64,000 nucleotides of DNA, taken from Takashimella koratensis. Its lineage: Eukaryota; Basidiomycota; Tremellomycetes; Trichosporonales; Tetragoniomycetaceae. The translations under genes were made by a program, and so were the position numbers. The stretch lies in assembly GCA_003116875.1 (NCBI GenBank), contig BCKT01000008.1, positions 1,346,275-1,410,274 on the forward strand. The letters are read 5' to 3'. Shown in pieces: positions 21,635-31,165 of this stretch. How positions within the stretch are numbered: position 1 is the stretch's first letter; every line of letters starts with the position of its first letter. The notes beneath the pieces are model-generated. The model ran no database searches. It saw only the letters and a list, made by a program, of their open reading frames with translations, and was not told where the DNA came from.

Positions 21635-23309
21635 ATGGAGTTCAAGCCAACTTGGGGTCCCGACGTCCTTCCTGAAACATGGGACAGGTCACACTGGCAG
21701 AAGACAGTGGAGGAAGACCCTATGCTGCACAGCAACCGCGATTCAAAGCTTCCGACTGAAGTAGACGTCGTCGTCATTGGTAGTGGTCTTTCAGGTGAGT
21801 CTCACGTCCAAACTGAGCTGAAGAAAAAGGTGCTATGACGGCATATCATCTATTGTCGGCTCCAGAGGGGAAGAGGCCAAAACAAATTGTATGCATCGAA
21901 GCAAGGGAGACCTGTTCTGGAGCGACAGGAAGGAACGGAGGTCACTGCCGGCCCGACGCGTTTCGAGGGTTCGCCGACTATGCGACGATACATGGCGCAG
22001 AGGAAGCGAGGAAGATTGTCACGTCCGAGAGACATGTGCTGGACTTGTATGTGATGGAGGTGCTGGACATGTTCTGATTGTATAGAGTGGAGAGATTTGT
22101 CAAGCAACATCAAATTGATTGCGAACTGAAGATCCTAACGACAATGGACGTCATTATGAGCGAAGAATTCGAGCGCTACGTCGACGCATCGTTCGAAGGG
22201 GCTAAGAAACAAGGAGTCAACATGGACTGGATTAGTAGGCTTGGCTCCATTGATGCACAAAAGGTAAGTCCATCCATTTTGTACTCGCTGACAATTGCAG
22301 CTGTCACAATGTCCAAGAGCTTTGGGAGCGTATACCTGGAAGGGAGCGTCTCTGCATTCGCTCAAGCTCGTTCTTGGTATTCACCGGGTCAATCTATCTT
22401 TGGGCGGTTACGATCTCTTCACTCATTGCCCGGTCACGTCGGTCACCCCTGGAGACGTCAAGAGATGGTCAGTCAATACCACCAAAGGTTCCATTGCGGC
22501 CGGCAAAGTTGTGTTTGCAACCAACGGGTACACCAAGTTGCTGCTCCCTGACATGGACCGCCTCATCAGACCTTGGGCAAGTGAGTTTGAATCTTGTGGA
22601 CGATCTAATTAGCTGCCAGTTCAAGCGTGTCGCGTACCGCCCTCTGAGGATGGAGTGGAGCGTTTAGCGGGCACGATGTCTCTTCGACTCACGCTTGGAC
22701 GCTTCTACGGCATGTAAGTTGGTGACGTCCAACCTTTTGCTCACTCCCAAATCTAAAGCACACAACAACCCGACGGTTCTCTCATCACTGGCAACAATCC
22801 GGATATGCCGCTAAAACAAGACGCCGGTAAATTTGAGAACATGGATGACTCAAAGGGCTTTATCGAGGTAGCCGAAGTTGTTCATGACACTGTGAGCAAG
22901 GCGTTTCCTCAAAAGCACTTTCCTCGGGAACCAAAGGAAAGCGGCTGGTCCGGGGTCGTTGCATTGGTGAGTGTTTGTACATGTTGACGCTTACCTGTTG
23001 TTCCAAAGACCCCGGATAAGGTCCCTTTTGTAGGGCCAGTGCCAGGGAAGGACGGTCAATTCGTCATTGCGGGCATGGGTGCTCACGGCATGGTGAGTAG
23101 TATGAAACCTTGAAGACTGCTCACACCGTCAGGCGCGGATCTTTCACTGTGCACCTACTCTGGCTACTCTTATGATGGGGGGAGAGTGGGATCACACGTT
23201 GCCTTCCTGTTTCAGGATTACTCCAGAACGACTACAGCAGCTGAAGGCAACGATGGCCAACAGCACGGAGCCGGTAGACAGTTCGTACACCTTGACCAAA
23301 CTTGAGTGA
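21635..23309 (+). CDS. FAD-dependent oxidoreductase, DAO family
   Basis: A flavoenzyme of the D-amino-acid oxidase/sarcosine oxidase/gamma-glutamylputrescine oxidase fold, about 480 residues. The start MEFKPTWGPDVLPETWDRSH is typical of fungal members. The dinucleotide-binding GxGxxG is in VVVIGSGLSG, followed by AYHLL and the acidic ribose-binding end CIEARETCSGATGRNGGHCR. GKVVFATNGYTKLLLP is the middle FAD-domain block. TQQPDGSLITGNNP and TPDKVPFVGPVPG plus FVIAGMGAHGMARI form the C-terminal FAD-contact region. Seven or so short introns are needed, and the protein ends SSYTLTKLE. Such enzymes oxidise amines or N-methyl groups and release an aldehyde, peroxide and amine. Its divergence from formate dehydrogenase suggests a C1 product, but this is inference. 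Confidence 0.87.
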
Positions 23310-23418
23310 ATGAATGCTTTCCCCATTTGACATTCTCGCGGCTTTTTCACCGTGCTCCCTTGCAAACGGTTTATCTCGTCTAAACAACTCAGGATGCATT
23401 TCAGAAGTTGTGGGCACA

Positions 23419-25932
23419 CTACATCGTTAACGAGACCATCTCTTCCGACCCTGCAAGCCCAGCAAACGGATCTCCATCGATAAGCCAATCATCCATCCCG
23501 GGTAAGGTGTCGAAGAGCCACATTGAGGCACTGGCATCGGTCGCTTGAATTGGTTGGTCTACCAGCGTTGTTGTAGATGGTAGACTCGTGTGGCCGACCG
23601 TCGACGTGGGAGTCTGGTTGGTGATCGATTGTTGACTAGCGAGAATGTCGGCATCCAAGGCGCCAGGTAGCCAGTCCGAGCACAGAGAGCAGACGGCAGT
23701 GAGACCTCTTCCAGCATCCCAGTAGGTAGAAGACATCTCGCGCATCAGATTGCAAAGGTCCCCGAGACTACGTCGCACCGCTCTCGATAGCCCGGCACTC
23801 TGGTCTTGCTCTTCCGCGCCTTTCATCAAGAATACAGTAGTTGTGGAGAAAATGATATTGATGAGAGTGCCGGGTGCACGTTGCACGGAATGAAAGAGGT
23901 CGTACAGTTTGAGAAGTTGCAAAACGCTGTTTGCGGCCGCATTGCAACGGCCGGCTTCGATTCGACTACCGTCGTCTCCAATCGTGCGGTAGAAGGGTCG
24001 AAAAAGGTAGATGCTTGTGAGGTGGAAGAACAAATGAAGAACAATGATATGTGGAAGTGGCGTTGCTGCTGGGTTCGCAATGAAAGGTGGAAGGGACGAT
24101 TGCCACTGATCCAAGCGAGTCGTCAATTCTTGAACGCGGTCTTTACGTTGAGGATCATGGTTCGCAATCGGGTAGCTTAAAAGAGATCAGTACGTGATGG
24201 ACGAGGACGCAATACTCACAGAGCAATACGGACGTCAGAGTGTAATCTGGCAAGCTTCACAGACCAGTGAAACACTGTTGACCGCATTGATTTTTGCCCG
24301 TTGAGGGTCGAGCCCATCGCCGACGAATCACTTAGTGGCTCAGACGGCATAGTCCATGGAACGTCATCTTGATCGTCGTCAATCTCGGGCAGATCAATTT
24401 GGGGCGGGCCAATGAGTGGTGGTCGACCTGCCGCGATACCTCTGAGCTTTGAGCAACTGTCAGTGCTGTTATATCCAGCTGGGAGTAACTCACCACGTCG
24501 TACATGTAGACCGCCCAAAAGGTATTATCACGTAGCCGTTTCTCCATTGAAGTCATTCGGTTTTGTTCAACGTATGATCCACAAGGAACATTAAGACCGA
24601 TCTTAACAGTCAACTTTAGAGGAAACCGCTCCACTCACGATCTGAATCAATGCAACAGCGGAGCCAAAGATGGAGTATCCGATGGAGCCTCGGCCGGCGG
24701 GCGGCTCGCTCAAAGATCTTTAAACCATAAGTTTGCTTCTTGGAGCGTACTCACGTGGACAAGAGATTGACGGCACGCAACGTGCTCAAGGTCGGGGAGC
24801 GAAGCTCAGACATCATCAACTTTGTACAGTACGTGGTGTAAACCTCGTAATATTGTGAAGCCAACGTGGGCCAAGCTTGTCTGCCGAAGTGTATACCAAG
24901 GAAGAGGACGACACAGTGCAGCAGTGGAGAGTAATGATTGGTTTTTCGGGGCGTCCGAATGTCTGGTCCGATTGTATTACAGGTAACGAGATCGCGTTGA
25001 AAGGCGGGGAAGTCTACCACCATGCACCATGACCCCCAATAGCTCCCAAAGAAGTCGAGCGCAATATCGTGCGTTCGTTTGTCGATATGGAATCCCGGTG
25101 GAAGATTCTGGGACCATTCCAATCGTGGTTGCCCAGAATTGACCACAGGGCTCGGTGACGGAGTATTGGATTGCTCATGGGTATCGTCTGGAAGGTGACT
25201 AAACAGAGATGTCTCTCCGAACAGGATGACTCCTCCGGACTCGCCGGTTCTCTGAGCGACGTCAACGATTACAAGTGCTACAAACAACCAACCTTCAATC
25301 GCTCAAAGCCATCTTGCTGGGCGGGGATAGAGGTAAACGGGGGAATCCTTTTCTTTGGCGGAGTTTCTGCTTCGGATCTCGTGCCGTTGTCATAGACTTG
25401 GGTCGTGGGGTACTGCATCGAGTCCGAGCCGGCCTCGAAGCCTGTTGCGGGAAGTGTCGGGTGTGGTATCACAAAGCCCAAGGAGCTATTAGGAGGACAG
25501 CAGACGGCCGAGTCTAAACAACCTTGGCTTGGTGCTACACTGATTGATGTGTACGATGAGGATGGTGGTTCTCCAGTGGTTTTGGGTGAAATGCCGTGTT
25601 GTTTCAACAGGTTTTCAAATTCTGTGAGCCGGTTGTACAAATACTGCGTTTCCGCAGACCGCCTAGAAAGTCATGCAATCAGTGGTGTTCGGTGGGCTCG
25701 GCGTGCTCCTGAAATCATGAGGAACAAGGATTTACCGTTGATCAAGGACATCTCCGTAGCTGCATGCGACATCCTTGTCCGCGCAGATGTTGCACGGCTG
25801 CTTGCCGTCGCACCTGATTTTTCGATGCCTGCATCTCTCACACGCTCTGCTGATGGCTGTTCTCTTTCGTTTCTTGGGCGGAGATGACGCCGCGTCTTGT
25901 GTGTTACGAAAATCGTCGATGGACGCGGACAT
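23419..25932 (-). CDS. Zn2Cys6 transcription factor (second of three)
   Basis: A regulator of about 720 residues. After a basic stretch (SPPKKRKRTAISRA) comes the zinc cluster CERCRHRKIRC, DGKQPCNIC, ADKDVAC, again CX2CX6CX5CX2CX6C. A coiled-coil-like dimerisation segment follows (YLYNRLTEFENLLKQHGI). The fungal-specific domain begins near FHIDKRTHDIALDFFGSYW and includes YWAVYMYDV-type sequence at about 24520 (FWAVYMYDVVSYSQLDI). The last exon ends EEMVSLTM. The start at 25930-25932 (MSASIDDFRNTQD) is the first ATG; the open frame extends one codon further to a GTG. It lies head-to-tail with the short-chain dehydrogenase on the same strand and converges on the flavoenzyme, so it is a good candidate regulator of the FDH/flavoenzyme pair. 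Confidence 0.86.
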
Positions 25933-26221
25933 CACTGATCATGAGCGACAGACGGAGGGATGGATAGTGGTGAGAAACAGGAAGGAAGGCTCCGTCAACT
26001 TTAGTACAGCAACTCCGAAACCTGAACGCGGGCTCCTCCGCCCGCCCCTCCAGAACGCCGTGCCCACTAAAGGCCCCTGACCCTGGCCAATCAAATCCCG
26101 ACATTTTGTTTTTACTCCTTTGGGAAATGGTCATGCATCGGCCTCCTCCGTCTCAGAACTTGGCCCTCTCTCCCGTGCTGCATTGAGATGAGCGCCAGGT
26201 CTCCAGGAGTCGTTGAACTCA
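25933..26221. other. Promoter of the second Zn2Cys6 regulator
   Basis: A 289-bp stretch between the regulator start and the short-chain dehydrogenase stop. It contains a G/C-rich patch around 26025-26065. No gene is seen and no copy of the CCGCGGAC motif is present. Confidence 0.35.
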
Positions 26222-27296
26222 CTACCTCGTGTGCCAGCCAGAGGTTTCCATGTTTGCCGTAGCGATTACTTCCGTACATCCGGCCACGCTCTCATCGATC
26301 CCCAGGGGTGCCTGTTCTTTGCCTGCGAGGCGCGCGCCCTCGTTTCCCATGTCACTTGGTAGGGAAGAAGCAAGTGTGAATGAAAGTTTGTCAAGAGCAC
26401 GAACTACTCACGTCGCAACCCAGCCCGGAGACAATGGAAAAATGACATATTCTGGGTTCTCCGCCGCGAGATATTTGGCCTAGTGGACAATTAGCTTGGT
26501 GCCATGGTGTTTAGCTTACCATGTGATTGATGGCGATCTGTGTCCGAAGGTTAGCTAGGCGGCTTCGAAACAATGCCGAAAGCCTCACCTTTGACATGCC
26601 ATAGGGACCGTCCTTCTTGTCCGGGATTCTATCCAACAGACTTGATCCTGACGACATGAAAACGAATTTTCCACCTTTAACCAATAGAGGCAGACAAGCT
26701 TGAAACAATGCCAACGACGATAGTGTCTGCCGAGAAGTGAAGTGAGCATTCTTTCGAGATATGGAACGAAGTGTTACTCACATTTACGGTGAAATGCTTG
26801 GCGACCAGGTCCAAAGGTGCTTCCGCAAAGGTATAGTAACCTTCCTTGATCGCCGCGTTTGCAATCACCTCGGAGAAGAGCTGAGCACAAGGGTCTGCGT
26901 GATGCACTCACTGTGTCCAACTGACGAATGCCATGCTGTGTCTTGAGCTCGTCTATAGCCTGTCGATGGTTTCAGCCGGTTGACCCTTTCTTCTCTGAAG
27001 CCTTGCGTACTGACGATCTCAGGTCGCTCCAGATCCGTGATGTCTAGCTGCAACGTGATGACAGACGAGCCTCGGCCCAGTTTCATCTGTCCCACGGGCA
27101 CCGCCGCGGGTGTCCTTACAGCGGTAATAACGATGTGGTCATCAAGCGACGCGTAATGAGAGGCTAGGCCGAAGCCGATGCTGAGACAAAGCAGTTCAGA
27201 TCACGCCGTCTTTCGATGGCGAAGAGTGGGAGAGACTCTTTTCTAGGCCAGAAGTGCTCACCCTCTGTTGGAACCGGTGATCAAGACTGTAGGCAT
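26222..27296 (-). CDS. Short-chain dehydrogenase/reductase, Sniffer-like
   Basis: A classical short-chain NAD(P)-dependent oxidoreductase of about 255 residues. The cofactor loop MPTVLITGSNRGIGFGLA is split by one intron after NRG. The second conserved block is LDTLIANAAIKEGYY (NAAI in place of NNAG). The catalytic triad is read as the serine in FVFMSSGSSLLD and the YGMSKIAINHM tyrosine/lysine. SPGWVATDMGNEGA is the usual segment after the triad and is formed by splicing across a GTGAGT intron at about 26355-26412. The C-terminus used here ends ETSGWHTR at a TAG, but an AG-GTAGTG donor at that point leaves open a short further exon. It shares a 230-bp divergent promoter with the second short-chain dehydrogenase. 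Substrate unknown. Confidence 0.82.
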
Positions 27297-27526
27297 TTCA
27301 CTCGCTTGTACGGCTGCGTTGAGACTGGGTTGGATATTAAAATCATCGAGAAGAAGTGTCAGAGAGGGTCAGGTTTGCCGGAGGAATTCCCCGCATGCAA
27401 AATGAGCGTAACCCCGGGCGCCCCGACTCTACACGGGAGGATCCGAAAAAGGGCTTAGTTGGGTTGTTTATATTCCAATCAACTTCGTGCAGCGTCTTTG
27501 TAAGACTCTGAAGCAATTCAAGCACT
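27297..27526. promoter_or_regulatory. Divergent promoter between the two short-chain dehydrogenases
   Basis: This 230-bp interval contains TTGCCGGAGGAATTCCCCGC (27376-27395), a GC-rich imperfect inverted repeat centred on GAATTC. No other element could be named. Confidence 0.35.
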
Positions 27527-28589
27527 ATGCCGGTTTCCGTAGACTACAAGGACAAAGTCGTGTTCATTACCGGAGGTGGGCGTGGTATTGGCTTAGGTGC
27601 AACTACCGCTTTTGCCCAAGGTACGTTCAAGTGGGGTCGACCTTATTTTACTGAGATAGCCTGCAGCTGGCGCAACAGTCGTCGTCACCTACAACTCTCA
27701 AGACCCTACCGACAAAGTCAAGCCCATCTCTGAACTCTACAACGTTCCCATACACGTCTTTCACTGCCCAGGCGAAGACACCAGGCGAGTCAACGAGGTC
27801 ATCGACATTGTCAGCCAACGTATTGGAGAAGTCGATGTCGTCGTCGCCAATGCTGGTGAGCTCGGATAGAAAAGCTTTTCAGGCTAATGCAGCTGCCAGG
27901 TGTCTGTCAGTGGAGGGACTGCGTGGACATGAGTGATGGTAGGTGTCACGCGCATCGTTCCCACCAAGCTAACCCGAGGAGAGGATTGGAACTTTGTCAT
28001 CTCGTGCAATCTCACCTCTCCAATCACCCTTGCTCGCGGTTTTGTCCGACACTGGCTGGGTATGACGACCGCTGTCATGTCAAGCGAAGATGCGGGTAAG
28101 CCCATCAAGCGGATCGACTTGAAGAAAAGGATTCTTTGTGTTTCGAGTATCAGCGGGGTCGTCAACACCAACCCGCAACGACAAGTCTCTTATAACGCAT
28201 CGAAGGCTGGGTTAACAATGGCGTGCAAGGTAAGAAAAGCCCAGATTGCTCTAGCTCACTTTCTCAGACCTTGGCTGGCGAATGGGCTAAGTATGGCGTC
28301 ACGGTCAATAGCATCTCGCCAGGTTACATCTCGACCGATATGATCAATCATCCTCCTCAAGGTGAAGGTGCCAAATGGCCCCTTAAATGGATGGAGGATA
28401 CGCCCGTGCGACGCTTCGCCGATCCTCTGGAGGTTGGCCAGATGATGGTGCTGATCTGTTCTGATCAATCCTCCACCTTCATGACGGGGCATGACCTTAT
28501 CATTGATGGAGGTGAGCTTTATTCATCGGATTCTCCTTCATAAGAGCGGTCACCAGCTAACCACTTACGCAGGTTTCACGACCTACTAG
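27527..28589 (+). CDS. Short-chain dehydrogenase/reductase, mannitol/sorbitol dehydrogenase-like
   Basis: About 285 residues. The N-terminus MPVSVDYKDKVVFITGGGRG continues to IGLGATTAFAQ and carries the TGxxxGIG cofactor loop. AGATVVVTYNS follows an intron. GEVDVVVANAG is the NAG-type block. The catalytic serine is in CVSSISGVVN, the tyrosine and lysine in VSYNASKAGLTM, and the post-triad block is VNSISPGYISTDM. The C-terminus TGHDLIIDGGFTTY is the standard end of the classical family and needs a last intron of about 60 nt. The overall look is that of NADP-dependent polyol or sorbose reductases of fungi. The reaction is likely reduction or oxidation of a sugar or a related ketone; the actual substrate is unknown. 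Five or six introns. Confidence 0.87.
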
Positions 28590-28916
28590 ATATGCAGCTC
28601 GTATTCTTGTTCAGATATTCTCCATGGCGTGCTTGTGTCCCATGCATACTCCTGCTCACTGAAACAACGTTTTTAGGATGCCAGAGTTTGTTTCTGCCAA
28701 AGACAGCTTGCAGCTTTGCCGGTATGCGATGACCGTAGACAGAGGCGGTCGGCATTACAACCATTGCATTCCTGGGCCATTGATTTAGACTAGCGCTATG
28801 GAAAGCACAACGCCAACAGATTCAAAGCGAGGGTGAACCTGGCAAAGAGATATGAAAGAAGAAGTAGACACGAAAATCACGCAGCTTATAGTTGTATCTA
28901 CTGACTGCCCATCGAT
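28590..28916. other. Convergent intergenic region
   Basis: A 327-bp region of 3' flanks between the dehydrogenase and the permease stop. A 62-codon frame on the minus strand has no protein character. Nothing else was recognised. Confidence 0.4.
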
Positions 28917-30848
28917 CTAGTACTTGTAACGGAAGTGGATGTTCTGCCTATCCGTCATACCGTTGAGGGCATTCAGACGACCTTGAAGCTCCGCGGCAGC
29001 GGGAGAGAGACCGCTGGCAGCCACGACCTTGTCTCGGCGTCGGTTCTCATAGACCACCCAGAGTCTCCAGATGAACGCCCAAACAAACATGCACGAATAG
29101 CAAGCGGCGCAGAAGTAGAGACCGGGGCGATATGACGGCGAGTCTTTGGCCTGGAAAGCCTGAGGCCCAATCATCTGTTTCCAATCAGCTTTGTCCCCAT
29201 AATCGACTCACAAAGCCAATGGCATAAACACAGAACGTCATGGCCTGCGCAGCCGACTTTTTAGTCCGACCAGCTACGTTGAGTCCCGTCTGAGCCCACA
29301 CGACGAAGATCCTGGGACGAGTGATTAGTCCAAAGTCCAAAAAGATTCGTACCCAAGTTTGACACTTACGCGGCTGGGAAGAAACCGGTGATCCAGTATC
29401 CTGCGATCCGGCCCCAGCGCATGTTGTTTGATAGGAGACCTTGTAGGAAGATACCGATGAGGGCTGGGACACAAGCGAACATGCAATAGAGTAAATTGAT
29501 GTTCCGCTGCTGGTACCGGTAACAGATGTAGCCGCCTCCACCAATAGCGATACACTGGACACAGTACCAAGGGATTTGGTAGGCGATCGTCTGAGCGGCG
29601 TTGAGGTTGAAGGAAGCAAGAATGAGACCTGAGAATGAGGAGATACCACCGGCCGACAGCGAGTAGAAGAGATTAAATCCCTGAGAGAAAAGGATCATGG
29701 GGTCGCAGAAAGCCTGAGTGAAAGTCAATGGGGTGTTTCGAGTTTTGCTAATACTCACTTCGCGGACCTCGGCCCAATTGTGAGCCACACCAGACTCGGC
29801 TTCACCCGTCTGGTTGCTTACCAAACGAGCGTGAGCCCGAGCCCTCTCCTCTGGTGTGAGCCAGCGAGCGTTCTTGGGGGTGCGCAGCAGAAAATAAACC
29901 ACGAAGGACCAGACCACCGATAGACCGCCGATGAACACTGATAACCAGTCAGTGGTGGCCTGCTTGGCGATATCGCACGTACACATCATACTCCTCCATC
30001 CGGAAAGCGCTGTCGACTTGAGACCAATGGCATAGAAGATCAGAAGAACGAAGATGGCACAGAAAGCGTTCGACCAGCTGAGTAGTCCAGTCAGCGGATC
30101 CAGTTTTCATGTCCTTTTACACCTACAAGAAGATCATGGCACGGATATGCTGCTCCGACTTCTTATACCACGCCGTCGTGATAACAAGGAATCCAGGATT
30201 AACTGCTGCCTCTCCAATGGCAAGCAATACGCGACATGTCATGACTGCGAGATGTAAGCATGGTCCGAGGGGAGGAGGGCTCACTTTGAGGAAAGTTTTG
30301 GCAAGCGGCAGTACCGCAAACACAGATCCCCCACCAAATGACGGCATAAGCGAGGACCCGGTCGATCGGGTAACGTTGCATGAGCCAGTTAACCGGGAAC
30401 TCTGTAAGCAGCATCGCCAAGTAGCTAAAAGCATGGTCAGAGGCTGTGACATGACGGGAACACTCACAATCCCGTGCTTAGCCAGGCGTACTCTTGGCCA
30501 ACAAGGCCGAGATCCTTGTTCAAGTTGAAATTGACGCCAGAGCTCAGCACGCTCTTGTCAAGGACGTTGATGGCATACGCTACGCTGATTAACACTTGCG
30601 CAAGAGCCAGACCTACTGATCATGAGGATGGGCATGATATGGAGGTCAATCTTGCGCAGGAGCTTCTTCTCGGCAAGCCTCTCCTCCTCGGTTTGCTCTG
30701 CTGTAGCGCCGAGTAGCAACTCGCGCTGTTCGAAGACGTCCTCATCCTTGGCTATCTGACCCTCGAGGTTGGTCAAGTCTTCAACCGGTAGAGTGTGGAC
30801 GACAGGATCTACCGACTTCTCATCGGGGTGGATGGTTGGTTGGCTCAT
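28917..30848 (-). CDS. MFS transporter, allantoate permease (DAL5) type, copy 1
   Basis: A plasma-membrane organic-anion symporter of the anion:cation symporter family, about 510 residues. The N-terminal cytosolic region (MSQPTIHPDEKSVDP) runs to EKKLLRKIDLHIMPILMI, the family signature just before helix 1. RYPIDRVLAYAVIWWGICV gives the helix 2-4 region. TPEERARAHARLVSNQTGEA lies in the central loop. GISSFSGLILASFNLNAAQT, FLQGLLSNNMRWGRIAGYW and the aromatic C-terminal helix CAACYSCMFVWAFIWRLWVV complete the fold. It ends HFRYKY. About nine introns. Family members carry allantoate, ureidosuccinate, nicotinate, pantothenate and small peptides. Its position next to the 5-oxoprolinase-like gene, with a shared divergent promoter, suggests it imports that enzyme's substrate. 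Confidence 0.88.
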
Positions 30849-31165
30849 TGCGAAGGGTTGTGCGATGGGGGAGAAGAGAAATAAGGGTCGAGCCGGCGAA
30901 TTATATGTCTCGAGAAAGCAATCGGGCAAATGTTAGGTAGGGCTTATCTGCCCTGAGTGTAAGCTGAACTCCGCGCACGGAGTGCTCCGCGTCGCCAAGA
31001 CTACCGGCTTGTTCCGTCTACTCTCCGACGGAGTGTTCCACGCAGTTAGTTGCGGCGGAGTGCTTCCCCGTACACAGATTCTGGGACACCCCGGCCCTCA
31101 TTATCGATAAAATGCACAGTGACACTCCGTTCCTTCCAACATCATCCTCAACCAACTGGGCCAAC
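30849..31165. promoter_or_regulatory. Divergent promoter with clustered CGGAGTG motifs
   Basis: This 317-bp region between the permease and the 5-oxoprolinase-like gene contains CGGAGTG at 30978, 31029 and 31056 and its reverse complement CACTCCG at 31123-31129. Around the first copy, CGGAGTGCTCCG (30978-30989) forms a CGG-N6-CCG inverted repeat. At 31023-31033 CTCCGACGGAG forms an everted repeat. These are typical geometries for Zn2Cys6 dimers. An ATG at 31112 is in frame with the downstream gene, but the fourth motif lies behind it, which favours the ATG at 31166 as start. Confidence 0.5.
30978..31067. promoter_or_regulatory. CGGAGTG motif cluster (putative operator)
   Basis: Three same-strand copies of CGGAGTG(C/T)T within 90 bp (30978, 31029, 31056), two of them in inverted or everted CGG/CCG arrangements. 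A binding role is inferred from geometry and from position midway between two outward-facing genes. Confidence 0.45.

Noticed and set aside
31112..31165. An earlier in-frame ATG for the 5-oxoprolinase-type gene.
   Set aside because: It would put a CGGAGTG motif in coding sequence and adds 18 residues without similarity, though it cannot be excluded without transcript data.
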